Notes: a model not told the origin generated them from the letters alone. A stretch of DNA of 64,000 nt from Sulfuricella sp. T08 (GCF_000971475.1 NZ_DF967544.1:1-64000), one strand, 5' to 3'. Shown: positions 16,845-26,635, numbered from the stretch's first letter. Numbers and translations are program-made.

Positions 16845-17956
16845 ATTTTTTTAGCGCGGAGGCACGGAGGCGCAGAGGGGTTTTAACAAAGGGTTTTCTC
16901 CGCGCTTCCGTGCCTCCGCGGTTCAAAACCGCCCTTGTTTTTTCCGCGCTTGTAATTCTGGCAGGCTGCGCCAAGGAAGTCCCTGTCTACCACGAACAGA
17001 GCTTCGTCTTCGGCACGATGGTGGAGGTGACGATTGCAGGCGAGGAACCGGCGCGTGCCAGGGAGCTGGCGGGCAAGGTGCTGGCGGACTTCGATTATTT
17101 GCATCGCACCCTGCATGCCTGGGAGCCAAGTGCGCTGTCGCGGATGAATGCGGTGTTTGCGCAAAGCCCGTCGAAAGCGGCGGTTGTGCCCGGCCTGGTT
17201 CCGATTATCCAGGATGCCGCGCGCCTTTCGGAAATGTCGGGCGGCTTGTTCAACCCCGCCATCGGCAAGCTGATTAAACTCTGGGGGTTCCAGGGTGATG
17301 AATTCATGCCACAACAGCCCGACCCCAGGGAAATCAAGGCGCTGGTCCAGGCCAATCCGCGCATGACCGATATCGTGTTCGAAGGGATACTGTTCTACAG
17401 CAAGAACCCGGCGGTCCAACTCGACCTTGGCGGCTACGCAAAGGGCTATGCACTCGATCTGGCGGCTGAATATCTGCGTGCCCAAGGGGTGAAAGGCGCG
17501 CTGATCAACGTCGGCGGCAATATCATCGCGATTGGCAGCCGCGGTGGTCAGCCCTGGCGCGTCGGCGTGCAACATCCGCGCAAGGCGGGAGCCATTGCTT
17601 CGCTGGAGCTTCACGACGGCGAAGCAATTGGCACTTCGGGAGATTACCAGCGTTACTTCGAGTTCGACGGCAAACGCTACTGTCACATCATCGATCCGCG
17701 CACCGGCTACCCGGCGCAGGGCGTGCAGGCGGTTACCGTGCTGATTCCCAAGGGAAGCCATGCTGGCACATTGTCCGATGTTGCTTCCAAGCCAGCTTTT
17801 ATCGCCGGCGTGAAGGGCTGGCGCACGGCGGCGAAAGGCATGGGAGTGGAGAGCGCCATGTTGATCGATGGACGCGGCGAAATCTATCTGACAGCGGCGA
17901 TGAATAAACGTCTGGAGTTTCAGGAAAAGGGGCTGGTCTTTCATGAAGTTCCCTGA
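16835..17956 (+). CDS. apbE: FAD:protein FMN transferase ApbE (lipoprotein)
   Basis: 373 residues from ATG 16835, overlapping the gshB end by 10 bases and preceded by GGAGAGGAA, a strong ribosome site. The lipobox LAGC follows a hydrophobic run (TALVFSALVILAGC), giving a periplasm-facing lipoprotein. The catalytic core includes LDLGGYAKGYALD, NVGGNIIAIG and HIIDPRTGYPAQG. It transfers FMN to Thr or Ser of Rnf/Nqr-type subunits. The first 29 residues are Arg-rich and encoded by an inserted intergenic repeat (16854-16922); a GTG inside that repeat would give a short classic signal peptide (MPPRFKTALVFS...). Confidence 0.92.
   Translation: MRLNFFSAEARRRRGVLTKGFLRASVPPRFKTALVFSALVILAGCAKEVPVYHEQSFVFGTMVEVTIAGEEPARARELAGKVLADFDYLHRTLHAWEPSALSRMNAVFAQSPSKAAVVPGLVPIIQDAARLSEMSGGLFNPAIGKLIKLWGFQGDEFMPQQPDPREIKALVQANPRMTDIVFEGILFYSKNPAVQLDLGGYAKGYALDLAAEYLRAQGVKGALINVGGNIIAIGSRGGQPWRVGVQHPRKAGAIASLELHDGEAIGTSGDYQRYFEFDGKRYCHIIDPRTGYPAQGVQAVTVLIPKGSHAGTLSDVASKPAFIAGVKGWRTAAKGMGVESAMLIDGRGEIYLTAAMNKRLEFQEKGLVFHEVP
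16854..16922. repeat. CGCGGAGG-family hairpin repeat inside the apbE 5' end
   Basis: GCGCGGAGGCACGGAGGCGC (16854-16873) is nearly the reverse complement of CTCCGCGCTTCCGTGCCTCCGCG (16899-16921). The whole element is read in frame as part of the ApbE N-terminus. Confidence 0.7.
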
Positions 17957-18019
17957 TTCAGCGGATCGTCTTTGCGGTAAAATGGCAGTTTTGTGTTTGT
18001 CAGGAACCAGGGACTCTCA

Positions 18020-18412
18020 ATGATCGGCATTCTAATTATCGCGCATGGCACTTTGGGCGACAGCTTGATTCACTGTGCCAGCCATGTATTCGGCGGACCC
18101 CAGCCGCGGTTGCAAGAGTTTGGGGTGGCGGTCCAGGACGACCCAGGTCGGCTGTTGCCTCAGGTGCGGGAAATTATCGAGGGGCTTGACGATGGCAGCG
18201 GGGTGCTGGTTCTTACCGACATGTATGGCGCCACGCCGAGCAATATCGCCTGCCGTCTGGTCGAGCATGGCCAAGTGGAGTGCGTAGCCGGGGTCAATCT
18301 GCCGATGCTGGTGCGGGCGATTACTTATCGTAACGACCCGCTGGAAGCGGTGGCGGAGAAGGCGCTTTCCGGCGGCCGCGATGGTGTGGTTCACGTTACC
18401 AAGGAATGCTGA
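18020..18412 (+). CDS. PTS EIIA component of the mannose family (regulatory)
   Basis: 130 residues from ATG 18020 (MIGILIIAHGTLGDSL). His9 in IIAHG is the phosphorylation site of EIIA-Man domains, and VLVLTDMYGATPSNIA is the second signature. No EIIB, EIIC or EIID gene is nearby, so this is likely a regulatory phosphotransfer protein rather than part of a sugar importer, as in many betaproteobacteria. HPr begins two bases after its stop. Confidence 0.9.
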   Translation: MIGILIIAHGTLGDSLIHCASHVFGGPQPRLQEFGVAVQDDPGRLLPQVREIIEGLDDGSGVLVLTDMYGATPSNIACRLVEHGQVECVAGVNLPMLVRAITYRNDPLEAVAEKALSGGRDGVVHVTKEC

Positions 18413-18413
18413 G

Positions 18414-18683
18414 ATGTTACAGCAAGACATAGCGATCGTTAACAAGCTCGGCCTGCACGCGCGCGCCTCCGCTAAGCTGACCCAGATGGCAGGGCAGTTC
18501 AAAAGCGAAATCTGGATTACGCGTAACGAGCGCCGGGTTAACGCTAAGAGCATCATGGGCGTGATGATGCTGGCGGCGAACAAGGGCAGCACGATCCATC
18601 TCGAGATCGACGGTGCCGACGAAGATGCGGCGATGCAGGCTCTGGCGGCCTTGATCGCCGATCGTTTCGGCGAGGGGGAATGA
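18414..18683 (+). CDS. ptsH: Phosphocarrier protein HPr
   Basis: 89 residues from ATG 18414, with AAGGA upstream. His15 lies in NKLGLHARASAKL, and the regulatory serine region is NAKSIMGVMML, the pattern seen where HPr kinase is present elsewhere in the genome. It relays phosphate from EI to EIIA-Man. It sits between the EIIA and EI genes in one operon. Confidence 0.95.
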   Translation: MLQQDIAIVNKLGLHARASAKLTQMAGQFKSEIWITRNERRVNAKSIMGVMMLAANKGSTIHLEIDGADEDAAMQALAALIADRFGEGE

Positions 18684-18735
18684 TGAAAATGGTCGTCAGC
18701 CATCGGTCGTCAGTCGTTAGCAGGAGCGAGGCGCA

Positions 18736-20460
18736 ATGAGTTTTGCCATGCATGGCGTCGGAGTGTCTGGCGGTATCGCCATCGGCTATGCTCATTTAAT
18801 CTCCCATGCCGTTCTTGAGGTTCCTCTTTACGCCCTGTCATTGGAGCAAGTGCCGAATGAGATCGCTCGTTTCGAGGCGGCGATAACCGCCACCCGCCTC
18901 GAACTGGAGGCGCTACGGGTGAATATACCCGCTGGTTCCCCGGCGGAATTCGACGCTTTTCTTGACCTGCATTTGCTGATTCTGGCGGACGGCACGCTAT
19001 CCAAGGCGCCGATCGGCCTGATCCAGAACCAGCGTATCAACGCGGAATGGGCGCTGAAGCAGCAGATGGACGCCCTGCTCTCGCAGTTCGAGCAAATCGA
19101 GGACGACTACCTGCGTGAACGCAAGGCCGACGTGGTGCAGGTGGTAGAGCGCGTGCTCAAGGAACTGCTCGGCCATCCTGGTTCGGTCAGCCAACCGTCA
19201 AGCACCGATGTGAGCCGGATCTTGGTGGCGCACGATCTTTCCCCCGCCGACATGATGCTGTTCAAGCAGCAGTCTTTCGCCGCATTCATCACCGATGTCG
19301 GTGGAGCGACTTCGCACACCGCGATTGTTGCCCGTAGTCTGAATATTCCCTCGATCGTGGCGCTGCACCATGCCCGCCAACTGATCCGCGAAAACGAGCT
19401 GTTGATCGTGGATGGCCAGCAGGGCGTGGTGATCGTCAACCCGGACAAGCAGATTCTGGCCGAATACAAGCTGCGCCAGAGCCAGTGGGAGATCGAGAAG
19501 CAAAAGCTCAAGCGTCTCAAGTCCACTGTCGCCACAACCCTGGACGGTACCGCGGTGGAACTGCACGCTAATATTGAATTGCCGCAGGATATCCCGCAGG
19601 TAAAGGCCTCCGGCGCCACCGGCATCGGCCTGTTCCGCAGTGAATTCCTGTTCCTCAACCGCGACGATTTGCCCGATGAGGAGGAGCAATTTGCCGCCTA
19701 CCGCAAGGTGGCGCAGGACATGAAGGGGCTGCCGGTGACCATCCGCACCCTGGACCTGGGTGCGGACAAGCAGCTCAGGTTCGCCGACCGCAGCGGCGAC
19801 AATCCCGCCCTGGGTCTGCGCGCCATCCGACTGTGCCTGTCCGAGCCGCAGATGTTCCATACCCAGTTGCGGGCGATCCTGCGTGCCTCGCACTATGGCC
19901 GGATTCACTTACTGATCCCGATGCTGTGCAGCCTGTCCGAGTTGCGCCAGACCATGCACCTGATCGGCCACGCCAAGCAGGAGCTGGCAGCGGAAGGGGT
20001 GCCCTTCGATACCCACATCCTGGTCGGCGGCATGATAGAAATCCCGGCGGCGGCGCTTGCGGTGCAGGCATTCGCCAAGCAACTCGATTTTCTGTCGATC
20101 GGCACCAACGACCTGATCCAGTACACTCTGGCGATCGACCGTACCGACGATACCGTGGCGCACCTCTACGATCCCCTTCACCCGGCAGTGCTGCAGTTGG
20201 TCGCCATGACCATTGCCGCCGCCAACAAGGCCGGCATTCCGGTTTCAGTATGCGGCGAAATGGCGGGTGATCCCAGCTTCACCCGCCTGCTGCTCGGGTT
20301 GGGGTTGCGCCAGTTTTCCATGCACCCGGCTCACGTGCTCACGGTCAAGCAGCAGATCCTCAAGTCCGACCTGCCTCACATCACCGCCGTGGCGCAGAAA
20401 ATGCTCAAGGCGCAGGAGCCGGAGAAGCTGCATCAGTTGCTGGCGCGCCTGAACGCCTGA
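18736..20460 (+). CDS. ptsI: PTS enzyme I (phosphoenolpyruvate-protein phosphotransferase)
   Basis: 574 residues, full length. The HPr-binding N-domain is followed by the phospho-histidine motif [14 protein letters not shown], the PEP-binding [10 protein letters not shown] and FFSI-like region ([21 protein letters not shown]) and the catalytic cysteine in SVCGEMAGD. It takes phosphate from PEP to start the chain to HPr and EIIA-Man. The 52 bases before it hold a short GTCGTCAG-type repetitive spacer and the ribosome site AGGAGCGAGG. Confidence 0.96.
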   Translation: MSFAMHGVGVSGGIAIGYAHLISHAVLEVPLYALSLEQVPNEIARFEAAITATRLELEALRVNIPAGSPAEFDAFLDLHLLILADGTLSKAPIGLIQNQRINAEWALKQQMDALLSQFEQIEDDYLRERKADVVQVVERVLKELLGHPGSVSQPSSTDVSRILVAHDLSPADMMLFKQQSFAAFITDVGGATSHTAIVARSLNIPSIVALHHARQLIRENELLIVDGQQGVVIVNPDKQILAEYKLRQSQWEIEKQKLKRLKSTVATTLDGTAVELHANIELPQDIPQVKASGATGIGLFRSEFLFLNRDDLPDEEEQFAAYRKVAQDMKGLPVTIRTLDLGADKQLRFADRSGDNPALGLRAIRLCLSEPQMFHTQLRAILRASHYGRIHLLIPMLCSLSELRQTMHLIGHAKQELAAEGVPFDTHILVGGMIEIPAAALAVQAFAKQLDFLSIGTNDLIQYTLAIDRTDDTVAHLYDPLHPAVLQLVAMTIAAANKAGIPVSVCGEMAGDPSFTRLLLGLGLRQFSMHPAHVLTVKQQILKSDLPHITAVAQKMLKAQEPEKLHQLLARLNA

Positions 20461-20476
20461 GCGCCCGAAATCACGC

Positions 20477-20482
20477 TATAAT
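20477..20482 (+). promoter_or_regulatory. Candidate -10 element for metX
   Basis: A perfect TATAAT ends eight bases before the metX ATG (20490). This would place the transcript start at or next to the start codon. No Shine-Dalgarno sequence precedes the ATG (ATTTCCGCC), so metX may be translated leaderless. Confidence 0.45.
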
Positions 20483-20489
20483 TTCCGCC

Positions 20490-21632
20490 ATGCACACGCA
20501 AACCAACTCCGTCGGCATCGTAACGCCACAGACCGCCCACTTCGATACGCCGATTATCCTGAAAAGCGGTGCGACGCTGGACAGTTACGATCTGGTTTAT
20601 GAAACCTACGGCACGCTGAACGCGGACAAATCCAACGCCATCCTGGTTTGCCACGCCCTGTCCGGTCACCATCACGTTGCCGGCTACCATTCCGAGCAGG
20701 AGAAGCGGCCGGGCTGGTGGGACAATATGATCGGCCCTGGCAAACCGGTGGATACCGAGCGTTTTTTCGTTATCGGCCTCAACAACCTGGGTGGTTGCCA
20801 CGGTTCGACCGGTCCCTCCAGCCCTGATCCGAAAACCGGCAAGCCTTACGGCAAGGCATTCCCGTTCGTGACGGTAGAGGATTGGGTGGAAACCCAGGCG
20901 CGGCTGGCCGACCGGCTCGGCATTGAATCTTTCGCCGCGGTGATGGGCGGCAGCTTGGGCGGGATGCAGGCGCTGTCGTGGACCATCCTGCATCCGCAGC
21001 GCGTGCGCCATGCCCTGGTGATCGCTTCGGCGCCAGGCTTGACCGCGCAGAACATTGCCTTCAACGACGTGGCACGTCAGGCTATCCTGACCGACCCGGA
21101 TTTCCACGGCGGTGATTTCTACGCCTACGGCGTTGTGCCCAGGCGCGGCCTGCGTCTGGCGCGCATGCTCGGTCACATCACCTATCTGTCGGACGACGTG
21201 ATGGGTGAGAAATTCGGCCGCATCCTCAAGAATGATGTATTCCAGTTCGGCTATGGCGTGGAGTTCGAGGTCGAATCCTACCTGCGCTACCAGGGCGACA
21301 AGTTCGCCGACAGCTTCGACGCCAATACGTATCTGCTGATGACCAAGGCGCTCGACTATTTCGATCCTACCCATCATCATCGTGTCGGCCTGAGCTCGGC
21401 GATGAGCCCGGCCCAGGCCGATTTTCTGGTGATCTCATTCACCAGCGACTGGCGTTTTGCGCCGGGTCGCTCGCGCGAAATCGTCAAGGCGCTGCTGGAT
21501 AATGACCGCCGCGTCAGCTACGCGGAAATCACCGCAGCGCACGGTCACGACGCCTTCCTAATGCCCGACCCGCACTACCATGCCCTGGTACGCGCTTACA
21601 TGAACAACGCGGCCAAAGGGTTGGGGATATGA
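20490..21632 (+). CDS. metX: Homoserine O-acyltransferase (MetX)
   Basis: 380 residues. An alpha/beta-hydrolase-fold acyltransferase with the nucleophile elbow [10 protein letters not shown], the [13 protein letters not shown] segment and the C-terminal catalytic HGHDAFL. Betaproteobacterial MetX enzymes often use succinyl-CoA rather than acetyl-CoA, and sequence inspection alone does not decide. It opens methionine synthesis from homoserine. metW overlaps its stop by four bases, the usual pair. Confidence 0.94.
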   Translation: MHTQTNSVGIVTPQTAHFDTPIILKSGATLDSYDLVYETYGTLNADKSNAILVCHALSGHHHVAGYHSEQEKRPGWWDNMIGPGKPVDTERFFVIGLNNLGGCHGSTGPSSPDPKTGKPYGKAFPFVTVEDWVETQARLADRLGIESFAAVMGGSLGGMQALSWTILHPQRVRHALVIASAPGLTAQNIAFNDVARQAILTDPDFHGGDFYAYGVVPRRGLRLARMLGHITYLSDDVMGEKFGRILKNDVFQFGYGVEFEVESYLRYQGDKFADSFDANTYLLMTKALDYFDPTHHHRVGLSSAMSPAQADFLVISFTSDWRFAPGRSREIVKALLDNDRRVSYAEITAAHGHDAFLMPDPHYHALVRAYMNNAAKGLGI

Positions 21633-22213
21633 TCGCAAGAGCCGATTTCGCCGCCATTGCACGATGGGTGGAGCCGAATGCCAAGGTGCTTGATCTGGGC
21701 TGTGGCGATGGCACTCTGCTGAAATACCTCAAGGAGGCCCGCAACGCGCACGGCTACGGCATCGAGATTGCCGACGCCAACATCCTCGCCTGCGTTGAAA
21801 AAAACGTCAACGTGATCCAGATGGACCTGGAGGCGGGGTTGTCCGGATTCGAGCCGCAGTCGTTTGATTTCGTCATTCTGTCGCAGACCCTGCAGGCGAT
21901 GCGCAACATCGAACTGGTGGTGAAGGAAATCCTGCGCGTCGGTCGGCAGGGCATCGTCACCATACCCAATTTCGGCTACTGGCGGCGGCGTATCCAGATC
22001 ATCGGCGGGCGAATGCCGGTGTCGAAGGATTTGCCCTACCAATGGTACGACACGCCCAATATTCATCTTTGCACCTTTGTCGATTTCGAGGCGTTCTGCC
22101 GCGATCAGGGGGTGCGCATTCTTGAGCGCCATGTCATGTGCGATGGCGACGATGTAAGCTTGCTACCAAATCTGCTGGGGAATTTAGCGGTATATCGTTT
22201 CGAGAAGGCGTAG
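21629..22213 (+). CDS. metW: Methionine biosynthesis protein MetW
   Basis: 194 residues with a SAM-binding-type Rossmann motif ([16 protein letters not shown]) and family stretches ([64 protein letters not shown]). MetW partners with MetX, where it is thought to activate or stabilise the acyltransferase. The overlapping start implies translational coupling. Confidence 0.95.
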   Translation: MIARADFAAIARWVEPNAKVLDLGCGDGTLLKYLKEARNAHGYGIEIADANILACVEKNVNVIQMDLEAGLSGFEPQSFDFVILSQTLQAMRNIELVVKEILRVGRQGIVTIPNFGYWRRRIQIIGGRMPVSKDLPYQWYDTPNIHLCTFVDFEAFCRDQGVRILERHVMCDGDDVSLLPNLLGNLAVYRFEKA

Positions 22214-22253
22214 GGGCTAAATGCTTTACCCGTAGAGGTGAAGCATTACTGGG

Positions 22254-22280
22254 TTTTCTCCGCGTCCTCTGCGGTGAAAA
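22254..22280. repeat. Single arm of the CGCGGAGG repeat family
   Basis: TTTTCTCCGCGTCCTCTGCGG repeats the right arm of the element at 10121-10138. It lies in the 97-base gap between metW and the convergent membrane protein gene. No partner arm is found nearby. Confidence 0.6.
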
Positions 22281-22310
22281 GACTTTCATCGAAAAACGAA
22301 CACATCTGGG

Positions 22311-22979
22311 CTACAGCATCGCCAGCCGGTACAGACCCAGTACACCGAAGCCCGCCACCAGAAGCCCGGCGGCGAGGCGGACCCCTTTGTGCTGCATGAA
22401 GCCTTTGAGTTGTCGGGCGAAGTAGCCCATCGCCAGCAGGTTGGGCAGGGTGCCGAGACCGAAGGCGATCATGATCATGCCACCACTGGCGGCGCTGCCG
22501 CTGGCCATCGCGGCCACCAGCACGCTGTAGACCAGGCCGCAAGGCACCCAGCCCCACAGTGCTCCCAGGGCGAAAGCCTGTGGTACCGAACGCACCGGCA
22601 GCAGCTTTTTCGAGTAAGGCTGCAGGCGCTGCCAGATGACGCCGCCGAGGCGCTCAAGCTGCACTATGGCATGGGAAAGACCGGCCAGATAAAGGCCCAG
22701 GAAAACCAGCAGCAGGTTTGCAATCAGGTACAGGGCCTGCTTGACCGGCAACATGTCGCTCAGCATCATGCTGCTCGCCCCGGCAGCGCCCACCAGCACA
22801 CCCGCCGCGCCGTAGCTGACGATACGGCCCAGGTTGTAGGCCAGATGGAAACGCCATTGCGGGACATTGGCCGGCATTTGCAGGCTTAATGCGCCGACGA
22901 TGCCGCCGCACATGCCGACGCAGTGGGTGCCGCCGAGCAGGCCAACCAGCAACGCCGAGATCAGGCTGACTTCAGGCAT
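22311..22979 (-). CDS. TauE/SafE-like (COG2836) integral membrane protein
   Basis: 222 residues with about six hydrophobic helices. The N-terminal GLLGGTHCVGMCGGIVGAL motif and the later ALGALWGWVPCGLVYSVL are typical of the COG2836 group, which holds conserved cysteines and is often annotated as sulfite exporter TauE/SafE or a cytochrome oxidase copper-handling factor. The role here is not fixed by context: the gene stands alone between metW and ampG. Confidence 0.82.
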   Translation of the reverse strand: MPEVSLISALLVGLLGGTHCVGMCGGIVGALSLQMPANVPQWRFHLAYNLGRIVSYGAAGVLVGAAGASSMMLSDMLPVKQALYLIANLLLVFLGLYLAGLSHAIVQLERLGGVIWQRLQPYSKKLLPVRSVPQAFALGALWGWVPCGLVYSVLVAAMASGSAASGGMIMIAFGLGTLPNLLAMGYFARQLKGFMQHKGVRLAAGLLVAGFGVLGLYRLAML

Positions 22980-23047
22980 GGTTTTTGGGGATGAAATGAG
23001 TCATGACCGGCCATTTTGACACAGCCGGCACTGACCCACCAAGTTAT

Positions 23048-23148
23048 GTAGGGCGGAAAAGCGTAGCGCCTTCCGCCGTACGAGTTGCCCGCACATCGCT
23101 TCGGTGGATTGAACATTCGGCGGATAACGCTACGCTCATCCGCCCTAC
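23048..23148. repeat. Inverted-repeat intergenic element (GTAGGGCGGA family)
   Basis: The left arm starts GTAGGGCGGAAAAGCGTAGC (23048-23067) and the right arm ends GCTCATCCGCCCTAC (23134-23148); the two are near reverse complements over about 30 bases. A related left arm is at 33494-33526 behind mreB. Elements of this look are dispersed in many beta- and gammaproteobacteria. Confidence 0.7.
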
Positions 23149-23217
23149 GTGACTACGTGGCTATTTCTGCCGCGCCTTTTCAGGTAAGGTAGCGCGTCTG
23201 ATTATTGTTATTCCTGT

Positions 23218-24468
23218 ATGTCTGAAAAATCCTCTCTCTGGCGGGCGATCTTCACCCGCAAAATGCTCATCTGCGTTTTTACCGGCTTCAGTTCCGGCCT
23301 GCCGCTGTATTTTCTGATCAGCCTGGTGCCGGCATGGCTGCGCTCAGAGCAGGTCGACCTCAAGGTGATCGGCCTGTTTGCGCTGATCCAGCTGCCCTAT
23401 ATCTGGAAGTTCCTGTGGTCGCCGCTGCTCGATCACTACGCTTGGCCGAAGCTGGGTCGGCGGCGGGGCTGGATGCTGTTTACCCAGATTGCACTGCTGC
23501 TTTCTGTGCCACTGTTCGGCTGGTTCGAGCCGAAGCTGGATCTTTGGAGCATCGCCTATCTGGCCCTCGCGGTCGCCTTCTTTTCCGCCACGCAGGACGT
23601 CGTGCTCGATGCCTTCCGGCGGGAAATCCTGTTCGATGTCGAGCTCGGCCTGGGCAACGCGATCCACGTCAATGCCTACCGCATTGCCGGCCTAGTGCCG
23701 GGCTCGCTGTCCCTGATCCTGGCCGACCATTTGCCCTGGAGCAGCGTGTTCCTGATCACCGCGCTGTTCATGCTGCCCGGTGTCATCATGACGCTGATGG
23801 TGGCCGAGCCCGATCTCGTCAAGTCCGGTCCGAGAACGCTGCGGGCGGCGGTGGTCGAGCCGTTCCGCGAGTTCATCAACCGCCAGGGCTGGCGCGAGGC
23901 CTTGCTGATCCTCGGTTTCATCTTCCTCTACAAGCTCGGCGACAGCATGGCCACCGCCCTGGCGACGCCGTTCTATCTCGACATGGGCTTCACCAAGACC
24001 GACATCGGCCTGATCGCCAAACACGCCGGCCTGTGGCCCAGTGTCATCGGCGGGCTGCTGGGAGGGGTGTGGATGATGCGGCTCGGCATCAACCGCGCAT
24101 TGTGGCTGTTCGGCGTGGTGCAGGTCGTGTCGATTCTGGGTTTCGCCGCGCTGGCGCTGGTCGGCCACGACAAGGTCGTGCTCGCCCTGGTGATCGGCTT
24201 CGAGGCCCTGGGCGTAGGCTTGGGCACGGCGGCCTTCGTCGCCTTCATCGCCCGCACCACCCACCCGCTTTACACCGCCACCCAGTTCGCCCTGTTCACT
24301 AGTCTGGCCTCGGTGCCGCGCGCGTTTATCAATGCTTCTACCGGGTTTCTGGTTGAGCAGTTGGGGTGGTTTGCCTTCTTTTTGCTGTGTACGGTGCTGG
24401 CTTTGCCGGGGATGGCGCTGTTGATTAAGGTTGCGCCCTGGAAAGATGGAGAGGATCGGTATTTGTAG
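23218..24468 (+). CDS. ampG: AmpG-family muropeptide MFS transporter
   Basis: 416 residues with about 12 membrane helices. The N-terminal FTGFSSGLPLYFLISLVPAWLRSEQVD and the KFLWSPLLDHYAWPKLGRRRGWM loop are AmpG signatures. AmpG imports GlcNAc-anhydroMurNAc peptides for cell-wall recycling. It appears monocistronic and converges on xthA with a 7-base gap. Confidence 0.9.
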   Translation: MSEKSSLWRAIFTRKMLICVFTGFSSGLPLYFLISLVPAWLRSEQVDLKVIGLFALIQLPYIWKFLWSPLLDHYAWPKLGRRRGWMLFTQIALLLSVPLFGWFEPKLDLWSIAYLALAVAFFSATQDVVLDAFRREILFDVELGLGNAIHVNAYRIAGLVPGSLSLILADHLPWSSVFLITALFMLPGVIMTLMVAEPDLVKSGPRTLRAAVVEPFREFINRQGWREALLILGFIFLYKLGDSMATALATPFYLDMGFTKTDIGLIAKHAGLWPSVIGGLLGGVWMMRLGINRALWLFGVVQVVSILGFAALALVGHDKVVLALVIGFEALGVGLGTAAFVAFIARTTHPLYTATQFALFTSLASVPRAFINASTGFLVEQLGWFAFFLLCTVLALPGMALLIKVAPWKDGEDRYL

Positions 24469-24475
24469 GCATCGG

Positions 24476-25255
24476 CTAGAACGACCAATCGTAATCCACC
24501 GTCAGCGGCGCATGATCGCTGAAGCGCTGCTCCTTATAGACCACAGCGCCTTTCGCCGTCGCGGCGATGCCCGGCGTGGCGATCTGGTAGTCGATGCGCC
24601 AGCCGACGTTCTTGGCCCAGGCCTGGCCGCGGTTAGACCACCAGGTATAGGCTTCGCCGGTAGCTTCCGGGTGTAGCTGACGGTAGACGTCGACCCAGCC
24701 GATTTCGTCGAACACCTTGGACAGCCAAGTGCGTTCTTCGGGCAGGAAACCGGAGTTTTTCTGGTTGGATTTCCAGTTTTTCAGGTCGATCTCCTTGTGG
24801 GCGATGTTCCAGTCGCCGCACAGCACCACTTCCCGCCCTTCTGCCTTCAGTGCTTCAAGGTGTGGAGCAAAATAGTCCAGGAAGCGAAATTTCGCTGCCT
24901 GCCGCTCCTCGCCGCTGGAACCGGAGGGCAGGTAGAGCGAGATCACGCTCAGCTTGCCAAAATCGGCTTGCAGGTAGCGGCCTTCGGCGTCGATCTCGGC
25001 GATGCCCATGCCTTCGACCACATTGTCTGGTTGGCGCCGGGCGTAGATGCCCACGCCGCTATAGCCCTTTTTTTCGGCGGCATGGAAGTAGCCGTGATAG
25101 CCTTGTGGGGCGCGCATTTCCGGCGTCAGGTCGGGCAGTTGCGCCTTGAGTTCCTGCAGGCAGACGATGTCGGCCTGCTGCTTGGGCAGCCATTCGAGCA
25201 TGCCTTTGCTGGTGGCAGAGCGGATGCCGTTAAGATTCAGCGTTATAATGCGCAA
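24476..25255 (-). CDS. xthA: Exodeoxyribonuclease III
   Basis: 259 residues. The start is TTG at 25255 ([14 protein letters not shown]), supported by GGAG seven bases upstream and the absence of a nearby ATG. Catalytic motifs are present: [23 protein letters not shown] and [12 protein letters not shown]. It is an AP endonuclease and 3'-5' exonuclease in base excision repair. It is divergent from pyrE with 26 bases between starts. Confidence 0.95.
   Translation of the reverse strand: MRIITLNLNGIRSATSKGMLEWLPKQQADIVCLQELKAQLPDLTPEMRAPQGYHGYFHAAEKKGYSGVGIYARRQPDNVVEGMGIAEIDAEGRYLQADFGKLSVISLYLPSGSSGEERQAAKFRFLDYFAPHLEALKAEGREVVLCGDWNIAHKEIDLKNWKSNQKNSGFLPEERTWLSKVFDEIGWVDVYRQLHPEATGEAYTWWSNRGQAWAKNVGWRIDYQIATPGIAATAKGAVVYKEQRFSDHAPLTVDYDWSF
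25244..25249 (+). promoter_or_regulatory. Candidate -10 element for pyrE, overlapping the xthA start
   Basis: A perfect TATAAT lies 33 bases before the pyrE ATG and inside the first codons of the divergent xthA. No good -35 is seen at 16-18 bases. Confidence 0.4.
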
Positions 25256-25281
25256 TAGATTTCTCCAGGATAAGGTTAAGC

Positions 25282-25923
25282 ATGCAGGATTTTCGTCAGG
25301 ATTTTATTCGCTTCGCCATCGAGCGCAATGTGTTGTGCTTCGGCGAATTCAAGACCAAGGCCGGAAGGTTGAGCCCCTACTTTTTCAATACCGGCCTGTT
25401 CAACGACGGAGCATCCCTGGGGCAGCTGGCGCAATTTTACGCCAAAGCCATTCTTTCCGCTCCGTTCCCGTTCGACATGCTGTTCGGCCCGGCCTACAAG
25501 GGTATTCCGCTGGTGGCGACGATCGCGGTGGCGCTGGCCGGGCACGGCCGCAACCTGCCTTTTGCGTTCAACCGCAAGGAAGCCAAGGATCACGGCGAGG
25601 GTGGCGCCATCATTGGTGCGCCGCTGGCCGGGCGGGTGCTGATCGTGGACGATGTGATTTCGGCCGGCACTTCGGTGCGCGAATCGGTGACCCTGATCAA
25701 GGCAAACGGGGCCGAGCCCTGTGCCGTGATGATCGCGCTCGACCGGCAGGAACGCGGCACGGGAGAGTTGTCCGCGACCCAGGAAGTGACGCAGGGCTAC
25801 GGCATTCCGGTGGTCAGTATCGCCACGCTGGACGACATGATCGGCTACTTGCGGCAGAAGCCGGAGATGGCGCAAAATCTGCTGGCGGTTTTAGAATACA
25901 AGAATCAATATGGCGTTTCTTAA
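25282..25923 (+). CDS. pyrE: Orotate phosphoribosyltransferase
   Basis: 213 residues. The PRPP-binding motif [17 protein letters not shown] is clear, with [19 protein letters not shown] at the N-terminus and the flexible-loop region [13 protein letters not shown]. It converts orotate and PRPP to OMP in pyrimidine synthesis. A DUF4124 gene follows after 10 bases. Confidence 0.96.
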   Translation: MQDFRQDFIRFAIERNVLCFGEFKTKAGRLSPYFFNTGLFNDGASLGQLAQFYAKAILSAPFPFDMLFGPAYKGIPLVATIAVALAGHGRNLPFAFNRKEAKDHGEGGAIIGAPLAGRVLIVDDVISAGTSVRESVTLIKANGAEPCAVMIALDRQERGTGELSATQEVTQGYGIPVVSIATLDDMIGYLRQKPEMAQNLLAVLEYKNQYGVS

Positions 25924-25933
25924 AGGAGTCTCT

Positions 25934-26557
25934 ATGCGCATTCGCTTCTCATTGTTGTTGATTCTGCTTGTCAGTTTCCCGGCTGTAGCGGGGAAAGTGT
26001 ATTCCTGGGTGGATGAGCAGGGGAAAACTCATTATGGCAACGCCATTCCGCCCCAGTATTCTCAACAGGGCAACACCGAGCTGGACAAGAAAGGCGCGGT
26101 GGTCAAGAAAACCGATGCCGCCCTGACGCCGGAGCAGCGCAAGGCCAAGGAAGATGAGCTGGCGCAGCAAAAGGAGGAAGAGAAAAAGAAACTGGAACAG
26201 AAACGCCGCGACAAGGCGCTGCTCAATACCTATACCACGGAGAAGGAAATCGACCTGGTTCGCGACCGCAATCTGCAACAGGGTGAACTCCAGCTCCAGA
26301 GCATGGAATTGCGCGCCAAGCAGGTGCAGCCGCGCCTTGATCAGGCCCGGAAGCGGGCGGGAGACCTGGTTGCCAAGAAGAGGCCGTTGCCGCCTGATTT
26401 GCAACAGGAGATTGAGGAAGCCGAAAAAGAGATGCAGCGCCTGCAGGAAATGATCAAGCAGAGACGCATGGAAATGGATGCGATTCGCGCCAGGTTCGAG
26501 GATGACAAGAAGCGTTTTCGCGAACTGCGCCAGGTCGAGGATACTGCGAAGAAGTAG
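25934..26557 (+). CDS. DUF4124 domain secreted protein with coiled coil
   Basis: 207 residues from ATG 25934, with AAAGGAG upstream. A signal peptide (MRIRFSLLLILLVSFPAVAG) is followed by the DUF4124 core, VYSWVDEQGKTHYGNAIPP. From about residue 55 it is highly charged and helical (Lys/Glu/Gln-rich), predicting a long periplasmic coiled coil. The function of the family is unknown. It is likely co-transcribed with pyrE. Confidence 0.85.
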   Translation: MRIRFSLLLILLVSFPAVAGKVYSWVDEQGKTHYGNAIPPQYSQQGNTELDKKGAVVKKTDAALTPEQRKAKEDELAQQKEEEKKKLEQKRRDKALLNTYTTEKEIDLVRDRNLQQGELQLQSMELRAKQVQPRLDQARKRAGDLVAKKRPLPPDLQQEIEEAEKEMQRLQEMIKQRRMEMDAIRARFEDDKKRFRELRQVEDTAKK

Positions 26558-26635
26558 GCGGCTGGCCCCTGGATGCCAGCAATAGTGGGTAATACCTGTT
26601 TGACGACAAGGGTTTCTACTATATGATGCATCTAA

